The notes below the pieces were generated by a model, which searched no databases, was not told the DNA's origin, and saw only the letters and a list, made by a program, of their open reading frames with translations. Of a stretch of 64,000 nucleotides of DNA, positions 36,294 through 44,789 are shown one piece after another. A program made the position numbers and the translations under genes. Within the stretch, counting starts at the first letter, position 1, and each line of letters begins with the position of its first letter. The stretch covers positions 86,540 to 150,539 of the forward strand of contig NZ_KB907245.1 in assembly GCF_000381905.1 (NCBI RefSeq), given 5' to 3'. Source of the stretch: Paenibacillus fonticola DSM 21315. GTDB taxonomy: Bacteria; Bacillota; Bacilli; Paenibacillales; Paenibacillaceae.

Positions 36294-36411
36294 TGCTCTT
36301 CTTTGATTTTGCCATGCTATTCACGCTACAATAAGGGGGCTGAGGAACAATTTTATAAACTGGGAGTAGATTAATCTGGACAAAGTAGACGAAAGCAGGA
36401 ACAACCCTCTG

Positions 36412-37122
36412 TTGAATCAGTTGGACTTGCGAGAGTTATATCAATGGGAAATCGGAGACGATTCGCTCCGCAAGCTGGAGGAATGGAAAAAGCTTCCGAC
36501 GCTATACCAGCTGGCGCTCGATGAATTGAAAAATAAGATCAAGCTGATCCAGACGGAATGGAAAATCCATAACGGATACAGCCCAATTGAACATATCAAG
36601 ACGCGGATCAAGGAGCCGAAGAGCATTTTAGAAAAGCTGGAGCGCAAAGGGCTGGAGATGACGGTGGACAACATGGTAAACAAAATCCACGATATCGCCG
36701 GGATGCGTATCGTGTTTTCTTTCGTTAAAGATATTTACAGCTTGCTGGATCATCTGCGCCGCAGAGAGGACATAACGATTATCGAAATTAAAGATTATAT
36801 CGCGAGTCCGAAGCCGAACGGATACCAAAGCCTCCACGTTATCGTAGCGGTACCGCTGACATTGTTCGAAGGACAGCGCTGGATGAAGGTGGAAATTCAA
36901 ATGCGTACGCTGGCGATGGATTTCTGGGCCAGCATGGAGCATATTTTGTTCTATAAATACGACAAGCAGGTGCCCCCTCATGTGGTACACGAGCTGACGG
37001 AAGCGGCCCGAGCAGCCGATGCGCTGGATAAAAAAATGCACGGCCTGCGCAAGGAAATTATGGGCGCGGCCGAAACCGCTTTGCCCAAAGCCCATTGCAA
37101 CGTTTCGTTAGACGGTCAATAG
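36412..37122 (+). CDS. Small alarmone synthetase ((p)ppGpp synthetase, RelA/SpoT type)
   Basis: A 236-residue stand-alone synthetase domain like B. subtilis SasA/SasB (YwaC/YjbM): YSPIEHIKTRIKEPKSILEK, DIAGMRIVFSFVKDIYSLLD, KPNGYQSLHVIV and VEIQMRTLAMDFWASMEH, all synthetase motifs, with no hydrolase or TGS/ACT domain. The TTG at 36412 has a poor ribosome binding site. The frame is open upstream to 36370, where GGGAG (36362-36366) lies nine bases before a CTG at 36376, so translation may start earlier at a non-canonical codon. Its last seven bases overlap the convergent SWIM gene. Confidence 0.9.
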   Translation: MNQLDLRELYQWEIGDDSLRKLEEWKKLPTLYQLALDELKNKIKLIQTEWKIHNGYSPIEHIKTRIKEPKSILEKLERKGLEMTVDNMVNKIHDIAGMRIVFSFVKDIYSLLDHLRRREDITIIEIKDYIASPKPNGYQSLHVIVAVPLTLFEGQRWMKVEIQMRTLAMDFWASMEHILFYKYDKQVPPHVVHELTEAARAADALDKKMHGLRKEIMGAAETALPKAHCNVSLDGQ

Positions 37123-38333
37123 CCGCTGCGCTCCTCTCTGCGCAGCTTTTTACGCAGCGGGCGGGCCTGCTCCTCCGCCTGCTGCATGACGGCCCCGGCC
37201 ACCAGGCCGAGGCCTTTAGCCGCTCCCGGCACGCCCGGGAGCAGCCTGGCCCAGGCCACGGGGTCGGGGCCAGGCACGGCCGCGGGGCTGGCCGCAGATG
37301 TGCCCGCAGGCACCGATTTGGATGCGGCGGATGCTGGTGGGACCATGGGAGTCCGACTGGATCCGGCAGGAACAGAGCGAGACGCAGCGGGTACGGGCGT
37401 GGCTGTAGGTGCTGGGCTAGATTCGGCGGGTGACGGTTCGACCGCGCGAGTCGAGCTGGATGCGGCAGGTGACGGTGTCACCGTGGGAGCCGGGCTGGAT
37501 GCAGCGGTAGGCGGTTCGGCCGCGCGAGCCGGGCTGGTCGCAGCGGGCGTGGCCGCGGGGGCTGCGGCGGATTCCACGACGTCCAGATGAATCTGGACGT
37601 CGTGGAACCGCGGACCAGGGGCATGCATGCTGCCCTGGTCCGCCATCTCCGCGAGCCACTCGGCAAGGTTCGGCCCGCCGCCGCTCGGCCGAACCGCTTT
37701 CCCTCGAGGCCCCAGCGCTGCGCGCAGGGCCTCTTTCGCCTGGGCCGGGGCAGAGCCTCCGGCCCAGGCGGCCAGCGCGGCGGCGAGCAGCGCCTCGCGC
37801 GTCCACCCGAGCAGCTTCAGCCGCTGCTCGGGTGTGGCGGCGCGCCACAGCGCCGCGCCGCGGGATGCTGCCTGCGCCACATGGCCGCAGGCGCCCTCGG
37901 CAGCAGCGCAGCTGCAGCTGCCGCGCACTTGGCCTTCCGCCGTTTCCCACGGCGGAATTTGGGGCAGCAGGCCGGCGATGGCTGGCGCGCCGCCTTCCTG
38001 CAGCGCAGCCAGCTCCAGCGGCTGCTGCGCCAGGGCGTGAAGCAGACGCTGGCCAGCGCTGGGCGCCGTTGCGCCTGCTTCAAGCAGGAGCACAGAGCAG
38101 TCCGTCTGCTTTACGTCAGTGCCAGTGCCGGTGTTAGGGTCCATGTCCTTAACTCTGGAACTGGCTTTGGTTTTGGTTTTGGTTTCCTCTGTGCGCTTGT
38201 CTTTGCCCTTGTCCTTGACCTTGACCTTTTTTTTGTCAATGTCAGTGTCCCCAGCCGGCATGTCGATACGCCAGCCCCCGGGCACCGGCTCCATGTGGAT
38301 TCCAACCGTATTATGACCTGACAGCTCGCCCAT
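37116..38333 (-). CDS. SWIM zinc-finger protein with low-complexity regions
   Basis: A 405-residue protein with one clear motif: C140-S-C142-x6-C149-G-H151, a SWIM zinc finger (CxCx(n)CxH) expected to bind DNA or protein. It is followed by a helical stretch ATPEQRLKLLGWTREALL. The N-terminus has a lysine-rich low-complexity segment (about 34-62) and residues 255-385 are Ala/Pro/Ser/Thr repeats. Local GC content is far above the rest of the window. It is 18 bases downstream of the SNF2 helicase gene on the same strand, so the two form an operon; SWIM proteins are recurrent neighbours of such helicases. It ends by overlapping the alarmone synthetase gene. Confidence 0.75.
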   Translation of the reverse strand: MGELSGHNTVGIHMEPVPGGWRIDMPAGDTDIDKKKVKVKDKGKDKRTEETKTKTKASSRVKDMDPNTGTGTDVKQTDCSVLLLEAGATAPSAGQRLLHALAQQPLELAALQEGGAPAIAGLLPQIPPWETAEGQVRGSCSCAAAEGACGHVAQAASRGAALWRAATPEQRLKLLGWTREALLAAALAAWAGGSAPAQAKEALRAALGPRGKAVRPSGGGPNLAEWLAEMADQGSMHAPGPRFHDVQIHLDVVESAAAPAATPAATSPARAAEPPTAASSPAPTVTPSPAASSSTRAVEPSPAESSPAPTATPVPAASRSVPAGSSRTPMVPPASAASKSVPAGTSAASPAAVPGPDPVAWARLLPGVPGAAKGLGLVAGAVMQQAEEQARPLRKKLRREERSGY

Positions 38334-38351
38334 TGTTCACCCTCACCTTCC

Positions 38352-41300
38352 TTAAGTTTCCGCGTGCAAAGAAATTAATTGCTGCAGTTCCTCGTTAGAC
38401 ATTTCAGTCAGCCACTGCTCTCCAGAACCGACAACCTGCTCCGATAATGCCCGCTTGCTTTCGATCAGCTCGTCTATCCGCTCCTCCAGCGTCCCTTGGC
38501 AGATCAGCTTGTGCACCTCTACATTTCTTTTCTGGCCGATCCGGAATACCCGGTCTGTCGCCTGATTTTCCACCGCTGGATTCCACCAGCGGTCATAATG
38601 AATCACATGGTTGGCCCGCGTCAAATTTAGGCCTACGCCCCCCGCTTTCAGTGACAGGACAAAGAATGGAGAGCCGTCACCCTCTTGAAAATCCGCCACC
38701 ATACGATCGCGTTCGCTCTTGCTTACGCCCCCGTGCAAAAATGAAGGGACCACGCCATATTTCCGCTCCAGCGCGGAGCAGAGCAGCTCGCCCATCTGAA
38801 CATATTGCGTAAAAATGAGCGCTGCTTCATTATTGTCGATGATGAGATCGAGCAGTTCGAACAGGCGATCCATTTTTCCGGAGCCTTCCCCCCGCAGCCT
38901 GGAGCCTTTCGCTCCTTTTACCAGCAACGGGTGATTACAAATTTGCTTCAGGCGGGTAAGTGAAGACAACACGATGCCTTTGCGGGCGATTCCCGTACTT
39001 TCGCTAATCCGGCTCATCAATTCCTCCGTCACTTCGCGATACATTTCCGCCTGTACGGGCATAAGCGCACAATAGGATTTCAGCTCGATTTTATCCGGCA
39101 AATCTTTGCGAATGTCCGGATCGCTCTTCAACCGGCGCATTAAAAAAGGAGCCACCAGCTTGCGAAGCTTCGTCAGTTCAGCCGGCTGTTGCTCGCCGCC
39201 TCCCGTATAACGCGCCTTAAATGAACTATGGGAACCAAGATAGCCCGGATTAAGAAACTGAAAAATAGACCAGAGCTCGCTTAGCCGATTTTCAACTGGG
39301 GTTCCGGTCATCGCGATGCGATGTGGTGCTTTCAGCTTCATAACGCTTTGCGCCTGCTTTGTGCCATAATTTTTAATATACTGCGCTTCATCCAGCACAA
39401 TAGAAGCCCATTCAACAGACTGCAGCTCCTTCATATCCCGCCCGGCCAGCGGATAAGTGGTCAGTACCACATTTTTCCTGCCAGACTCCTTCCGGAATTC
39501 CTCCCCGTGAAGCCGGTGACTGCCATGATGCATATACAGCCTGAGCTCGGGAGCAAACCTCGACAACTCCCGCTGCCAATTACCTAACAATGAAGTGGGA
39601 CAAATGATGAGTACCGTCCCGCTGTCTATTCCGTCCAGCAGCGCTGTAATGACTTGAATCGTTTTCCCAAGCCCCATATCGTCTGCAAGCAGTGCGCCGA
39701 ATCCGTATTGCCGCATCATGGCCAGCCACTTGTAGCCCCGTTCCTGATACGGCCGAAGCGTTCCGTGCAGCGATGAGGGTATTGGCTTAAAACCCAGTTC
39801 CCACTCCGGATGACCTTCCATTAACATTGCGAGCATTCCCGTAGTCTCTACCTGCTCTACCCGCAGACCGTCCCAACGGATGTCCCCCTCTTCCTCAGAA
39901 GCCAGATGCATGAACTCACGGAAAGTGATTTGTCCTGTCCCATGCCGCTTCATGAACTTGAGCATTTGACGTATTTCCTTCATATCTATTTCAATCCATT
40001 CCCCGCGAAAAAAAACGAGCGGAGACCGGGAGGCCGCCAATTCATTCAGCTCTGCTTCGCTAATCACACTTCCGCTTAGCACGGCTTCCGCTTCATAGGC
40101 CACAAGCTGCTCCACGCCTAATTGCGGAGCCTCTTTCGACCTAAGCTTTGGGGCTGCAATTCCGCCTGCCGCCTTGATTCTGACTCCGGTGGTCCGGCGG
40201 CCTTCCTTCGTCAAACGCGAAGGCATTTGCACTGTTACGCCATACTTGCGGAGCTGGCTTACCTCTTTACTAAGAAAAGCATATACCTGCTCCGGCCTGA
40301 GCAGGACCCCCTCTGGACGCGGCTGCCTCATCCCCTCGCGCACGGCAGCGGACACTTTAGCCGCCTTGCTTAAACGGAGCAGTAAATTACCTGCGACATC
40401 GTGATACATCCTGCCAAAAATCTCAATTTCGCGCTCCGGATAGCTCCATAGAAGTCCGTACGAAAGCAGCACACTCGGGTCCTCAACGCCTTCCGCCAAA
40501 AATGACAGCCGCCAAAACGGAGCGGCGGGCCCGGGCTGTTCCGTTAGATGACTATGTTCCGGGCCATGACCGTATTCCAATACAGGACCGTTCTCCTGAA
40601 CATGACCCTGCTCCTGGATTTGACTGCGCTCCTGGGGCGGCAAAGCCCAAAGCTCCACCGCACTCGGTTCAAGCCGGAGACAAAAGCGGAAGGTTCCGGC
40701 ATTCAAGCCGGCGTCTTCGTTCTCTTCCTGTGGGGCCCTCGGCTGACCTCCTCCTGCGTTCCCGATATTTTCCCGAAGCTCCGCCAGTTCCTCCGCACTG
40801 CCCTGAATATCCGCAAGCGGCACTCCGGCAAGCAGACCATTCCACCACAATTCAGATAGCGGAGAACTGCCCCGGCGGTAATCCGCACGACTGGCATTCA
40901 GCTTCCTTCCGAGGCCGGTGATCGCTTTGCGGGCTTGATCATCGATCATCCTGCTCATAAAAGAGTGTAGAACTGACAACTGTCTGGACTCGATATCCTC
41001 CTCTTGTCCAACACCGTACTGAACGGCAGAAAGACAAATCGGCGGCATGCTTCCCGCCAGCTGCCGGAACCGCTCTTCATCGTAAGGATCTTGCAGGTCG
41101 GGTCCCCAAAGCGCGCGGGCCGAAGCCAGGCCCTTCGGACGGCGATTTCCGGTCAAAGGCACCTCTATCATCCCAGGAACGATCCGTCCCCGCAGCATGA
41201 GTTCAAGTGAAAACCTGGCTGCCTTGCTCCAGTAATTTAATTCCATGCCGGGCTGAATATCCTGCTTCCTTATCTCTGTATCATCCCAGGAAAGGAGCAG

Positions 41301-41573
41301 AGGCCAGGCCTGTTGCACAGACAGGGCCAGCCCTTCCTGCGTTCGGCCGATCAGTGCTCTGCGCTCGCCTGCCTTGAAAGCGCTTCGCCCCGAAGCTGCC
41401 GGATAACGCACTTCAGCCAAACGAAGGGCTGCGTGCTGAAATGGACGCTGTCCCCCAGTGAGCTCCAATCGCCTGAGTGCGGCTGCCCATGCATCCACCT
41501 TAGGTTCAGATGTTTCCCCGGAAAAGCAAAACAATACCTCTCCAAGCCATATCGCATAAAGACGTTGATTCAT
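38352..41573 (-). CDS. SNF2-family DEAD/DEAH-box helicase
   Basis: A 1073-residue Swi2/Snf2 ATPase. An N-terminal bacterial-SNF2-associated region (about 1-600) precedes the ATPase core: LLADDMGLGKTIQVI (motif I), LIICPTSLLGNWQREL (Ia), VLDEAQYIKN (II), MTGTPVENRLSELWS (III), then ALIFTQYVQMGELL, FVLSLKAGGVGLNL (V) and DRVFRIGQKRNVEVH (VI). It should translocate on double-stranded DNA and remodel protein-DNA complexes or RNA polymerase. It is co-transcribed with the downstream SWIM gene. Role in DNA repair, transcription or defence is unknown. Confidence 0.93.
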   Translation of the reverse strand: MNQRLYAIWLGEVLFCFSGETSEPKVDAWAAALRRLELTGGQRPFQHAALRLAEVRYPAASGRSAFKAGERRALIGRTQEGLALSVQQAWPLLLSWDDTEIRKQDIQPGMELNYWSKAARFSLELMLRGRIVPGMIEVPLTGNRRPKGLASARALWGPDLQDPYDEERFRQLAGSMPPICLSAVQYGVGQEEDIESRQLSVLHSFMSRMIDDQARKAITGLGRKLNASRADYRRGSSPLSELWWNGLLAGVPLADIQGSAEELAELRENIGNAGGGQPRAPQEENEDAGLNAGTFRFCLRLEPSAVELWALPPQERSQIQEQGHVQENGPVLEYGHGPEHSHLTEQPGPAAPFWRLSFLAEGVEDPSVLLSYGLLWSYPEREIEIFGRMYHDVAGNLLLRLSKAAKVSAAVREGMRQPRPEGVLLRPEQVYAFLSKEVSQLRKYGVTVQMPSRLTKEGRRTTGVRIKAAGGIAAPKLRSKEAPQLGVEQLVAYEAEAVLSGSVISEAELNELAASRSPLVFFRGEWIEIDMKEIRQMLKFMKRHGTGQITFREFMHLASEEEGDIRWDGLRVEQVETTGMLAMLMEGHPEWELGFKPIPSSLHGTLRPYQERGYKWLAMMRQYGFGALLADDMGLGKTIQVITALLDGIDSGTVLIICPTSLLGNWQRELSRFAPELRLYMHHGSHRLHGEEFRKESGRKNVVLTTYPLAGRDMKELQSVEWASIVLDEAQYIKNYGTKQAQSVMKLKAPHRIAMTGTPVENRLSELWSIFQFLNPGYLGSHSSFKARYTGGGEQQPAELTKLRKLVAPFLMRRLKSDPDIRKDLPDKIELKSYCALMPVQAEMYREVTEELMSRISESTGIARKGIVLSSLTRLKQICNHPLLVKGAKGSRLRGEGSGKMDRLFELLDLIIDNNEAALIFTQYVQMGELLCSALERKYGVVPSFLHGGVSKSERDRMVADFQEGDGSPFFVLSLKAGGVGLNLTRANHVIHYDRWWNPAVENQATDRVFRIGQKRNVEVHKLICQGTLEERIDELIESKRALSEQVVGSGEQWLTEMSNEELQQLISLHAET

Positions 41574-41914
41574 GATGATCTCCCGTCATTTCTGATTGTA
41601 TCTCTAACTGATTAAACTTCCACATACTTGACGAACCAGTCTTCTGAAGCTTGCATTCTCGCTACATCTTGCCCAGAAAACAGGGGCTTCCAAACGTTCC
41701 ACGGGCATAGTACGGCAATTTGTTCACCTGCTTACCATAAATATGATAACATATGCGCTCTTGGCCTGATATCATTCGCTTCAAATGGGTATATTCATAT
41801 AATAAGTAACTCAACTAATAAGTCACTCAACCTTCGCAGACTGAGATCTGCAAATAAGCCAATGTATCTGGGCTGTAAAAAAATTAGTAAACGTGCGCTG
41901 TAGGAGGTTATCAC
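41574..41914. other. Divergent intergenic region between SNF2 and TspO-like genes
   Basis: About 340 bases with presumed promoters for both genes. It contains the direct repeat AATAAGTNACTCAAC twice in tandem near 41802-41832, just upstream of the TspO-like gene. No gene recognised. Confidence 0.45.
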
Positions 41915-42670
41915 ATGTTTCGGAACAATAAATATCGCTGGTGGAACGCGCTGTTCTTCCTCGCTGTTCTCATTGTTAATTTCCTGGCCATGTCCATTCC
42001 ATTAGGCGGGATGACTACGGGGCAATTATCGAATAAATATTACACGGCGATTACACCGCCAGGATACGCGTTTATGATCTGGTCCTTTATCTATCTTTCG
42101 CTTGCCTGCTATATCATTTATCAGTTTCGCAGCATCACCGGTAAACGAAACTCCGTTCTGGCTATAAGCTATTGGTTCATCCTATCTTGTGTTTGTAATA
42201 TAGCCTGGGTTGTCCTATGGCAGTATCAATATCTCGGATTGTCCATGGCGGCAATGACCGCCCTCCTCATATCTCTAGCTGTCATTTATGCCAAAACCCG
42301 CTTTATCTACTCTCCAACAATGGGTGAAACCTGGTTTATACGTTTGCCGTTCAGCATTTATTTCGGATGGATTTGCGTTGCTGCGCTAGTTAACCTTGCC
42401 GTCATCCTATACTACACGGGAAGCGGAATAAAGCTTGCTCCATCCATAACAGGTATTGCCCTGCTGGTCATCGGCACTGTGGCCGCCATCGCCATAACGC
42501 TGCGTCCTCGCGACGGGGTGCTGCCCTTGATGTTCGTGTGGGCTTACGCCGCCATCGCACTGGAGCATCGAAATTTATCCAGCTTGAGCATGGCTGCGGG
42601 AATTCTCGCGTTCATTTTACTGCTATATGCGTTTTGGATTATGTTAATGCGTGCGCGTGAAAGAGATTAG
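41915..42670 (+). CDS. TspO/MBR-like tryptophan-rich sensory protein
   Basis: A 251-residue membrane protein with about seven helices. TPPGYAFMIWSFIYLSLA resembles the TspO/MBR core motif (PPxxxFxxVW), and a second block SCVCNIAWVVLWQYQYLGLS also fits. It is longer than classical five-helix TspO proteins (about 160 residues), as in the extended branch found in Firmicutes. TspO proteins bind porphyrins. AGGAGG is upstream of the ATG. It stands alone between divergent and convergent neighbours. Confidence 0.82.
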   Translation: MFRNNKYRWWNALFFLAVLIVNFLAMSIPLGGMTTGQLSNKYYTAITPPGYAFMIWSFIYLSLACYIIYQFRSITGKRNSVLAISYWFILSCVCNIAWVVLWQYQYLGLSMAAMTALLISLAVIYAKTRFIYSPTMGETWFIRLPFSIYFGWICVAALVNLAVILYYTGSGIKLAPSITGIALLVIGTVAAIAITLRPRDGVLPLMFVWAYAAIALEHRNLSSLSMAAGILAFILLLYAFWIMLMRARERD

Positions 42671-42689
42671 ATTTGTTGACCCTCTCTCA

Positions 42690-42745
42690 CAAAAAAAGAC
42701 CACTTACACTTCCAGCTATGATGCCTCGGAAATGCAGGTGGATCT
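42690..42745 (-). terminator. Terminator of ridA
   Basis: On the minus strand a long imperfect stem (AAGATCCACCTGCATTTCC with GGAAGTGTAAGTGGTCTT) is followed by TTTTTTT, about 60 bases past the ridA stop. Confidence 0.75.
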
Positions 42746-42804
42746 TCTTTCTAGCAAACAGCCTATTTTTCTACCAACAAACCACATTTTACAAATAAAT
42801 CAGG

Positions 42805-43182
42805 CTATTTCAGCGCAATCACTTCGATCTCCACCAGACCGTCCTTAGGCAGGCGGGCGACCTCCACAGCGCTTCTCGCCGGATAAGGCTCCTCGAAAAA
42901 AGAACCGTACACTTCATTTACTTTGGCGAAATCATTCATGTCCTTAAGAAACACGGTTGTCTTTACGACCTTCTCCAGCCCGCTTCCAGCCGCCTCAAGA
43001 ATCGCCTTGACATTGTTTAACGCCTGACTGGCCTGCGCCTCTACGCCTTCTGCCAATTGACCTGTCTCCGGAATGAGGCCAAGCTGCCCCGATGTATATA
43101 CCAAATCGCCGACAACTACCCCCTGCGAGTATGGACCGATAGCTCCGGGTGCTGCTTTCGTTGATAATGCTTGCTTTTCCAT
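42805..43182 (-). CDS. ridA: RidA family enamine/imine deaminase
   Basis: A 125-residue RidA/YjgF/YER057c protein that hydrolyses reactive 2-aminoacrylate formed by PLP enzymes. Hallmarks are APGAIGPYSQGV, VYTSGQLGLIPETGQL and the catalytic-arginine region PARSAVEVARLPKDGLVEIE. ATG at 43180-43182 is preferred; an in-frame TTG twelve bases earlier touches the AAGGAAGG. Length is standard. Confidence 0.93.
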   Translation of the reverse strand: MEKQALSTKAAPGAIGPYSQGVVVGDLVYTSGQLGLIPETGQLAEGVEAQASQALNNVKAILEAAGSGLEKVVKTTVFLKDMNDFAKVNEVYGSFFEEPYPARSAVEVARLPKDGLVEIEVIALK

Positions 43183-43222
43183 TGCAAATCCCAACCTTCC
43201 TTATACGATTACATTATAAATT

Positions 43223-44692
43223 TTAGCCTGATACTTCTTTTCCGGCAATCTTGACATTATGTTTAGCCAGAGACAGAGAGCCAGCGCCGGAAGCTTGCTC
43301 CCTATTCAGGGGCAGGTACAGTAAAAACTCGCTCCCCTCGCCTTCCTTGCTCCTCATGGCAATGAATCCGCCGAGCAGGCGGGCCAAATGATTGCTAATC
43401 GGCAATCCGAGGCCGGTTCCTCCATACTTGCGGCTGATTGAACCGTCCGCCTGATGAAACGCTTCGAAGATCACCGTATGCTTGTCCGCAGGAACCCCAA
43501 TCCCGGTATCCTTTACAGCGAACACGATGTAATCTCCCGGCAACGCCTCCTCCGGCTCTGCCCGGTATATTTCCAGTGTGACATAGCCTTCAACGGTGAA
43601 CTTGAACGCGTTAGCCAGCAGGTTCCGTAAAATTTGGCCGATACGCTGCGGATCGGACGAAATCGTGGCCGGCAAATGAGGAGCTGTTTTGATTTCGAAG
43701 TTAATCCCCTTCTGCCGGGCGGTCTGCTCGAACTGCAAATATAACATTTGCGGAAGCTCCAGCACGTTGACCTCCTCCTCGGAAATCTCCAGCCTTCCCG
43801 CTTCGACCTTGGACAAATCAAGAATGTCATTAATAATCTGCAGCAGCTCCTGCCCCGACTTATGAATGATTTGGGCATAATCCGCCGAATGCTCTTCCTT
43901 TGGGGTATTCTCGGAAATGATTTGCGCCAGATTAATAATGCTGTTCAGTGGGGTTCTTAATTCATGGGACATATTCGCCAGAAATTCCGATTTATACTGG
44001 GAAGCGAGGGCCAGCTGCTTGTTTTTCTCCTCGAGCACACGCTGTGCCTTTTGCAGCTCAGCCGTCTGCTCAAGAAGCACATGGTTGGCATATTTCAAAT
44101 CCAATGTTTTGCGCCGATCCAACTGAAAGTCACGTAGTATCATCGAAAATACAATGCTTAAGCCGAAGCTGAGCGGCAGGACATAAGGCATAATTTCCAG
44201 CATATACTGCTTAAAAGGAAGCACGCCAAACACCGCGATATTCACCGTGTTTACCACATTTACAATTACGATTGCGATCAATGCTTTTAAAGTAAAGCGA
44301 TAATCATTTCTTCTCATCCAAATGTTGATTCCGGCGCAAACGATCCCTAGTATCGTCAGATTGAGAAAGCCGGCGAACGCTGCATCAGTAAATCCCAAAG
44401 TAAACCGGGCGAGTCCGATTCCAAGACCAATTACTACAAGGGTAATCGGCTGCGAGTAAACAGCCGTAGCAATAAGCAGCGGTACGAATCTCAGATCAAA
44501 AATAACATTGTCACTTAATTTGAAGCCGAATTTCATGCAAATCCAGCCTGAAAATATCATTAATAGTACAGATAAAATATAATTTATGCGCCGTGACGTT
44601 GCCGTGAACCAGTACTTATATAACACATTCGCCAAGTAGGCGACCATGACCAGCATTCCTAAATTCATTATGAATGAATTTCCAAGCCCCAT
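43223..44692 (-). CDS. Sensor histidine kinase with 5TM-LYT-type sensor
   Basis: A 489-residue membrane kinase. Five to six N-terminal helices (about 1-200) match the 5TM receptor domain of the LytS/YehU type (LRFVPLLIATAVYSQPITLV, then GLGIGLARFTLGF). A coiled coil is followed by the H-box EFLANMSHELRTPLNSI near residue 240, and by N, G1 and G2 boxes (LANAFKFT, VKDTGIGVPADKH, GGTGLGLPISNHL). No response regulator is adjacent, so the kinase is an orphan here. It lies next to an HD-GYP gene on the same strand, about 100 bases away. Confidence 0.9.
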   Translation of the reverse strand: MGLGNSFIMNLGMLVMVAYLANVLYKYWFTATSRRINYILSVLLMIFSGWICMKFGFKLSDNVIFDLRFVPLLIATAVYSQPITLVVIGLGIGLARFTLGFTDAAFAGFLNLTILGIVCAGINIWMRRNDYRFTLKALIAIVIVNVVNTVNIAVFGVLPFKQYMLEIMPYVLPLSFGLSIVFSMILRDFQLDRRKTLDLKYANHVLLEQTAELQKAQRVLEEKNKQLALASQYKSEFLANMSHELRTPLNSIINLAQIISENTPKEEHSADYAQIIHKSGQELLQIINDILDLSKVEAGRLEISEEEVNVLELPQMLYLQFEQTARQKGINFEIKTAPHLPATISSDPQRIGQILRNLLANAFKFTVEGYVTLEIYRAEPEEALPGDYIVFAVKDTGIGVPADKHTVIFEAFHQADGSISRKYGGTGLGLPISNHLARLLGGFIAMRSKEGEGSEFLLYLPLNREQASGAGSLSLAKHNVKIAGKEVSG

Positions 44693-44789
44693 CTGTTCCC
44701 ACCTACTTTATTTATGTGCTAATAAGGTCTGGAACTGTTTGCAGTCCTTTGTTCTTCACCATATTAACATGAAGCAGGACTTGGAAGCA

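Noticed and set aside
37186..38321. Plus-strand frames opposite the SWIM gene
   Set aside because: High-GC shadow frames; the minus-strand frame has the SWIM motif, operon spacing and a start near the helicase stop.
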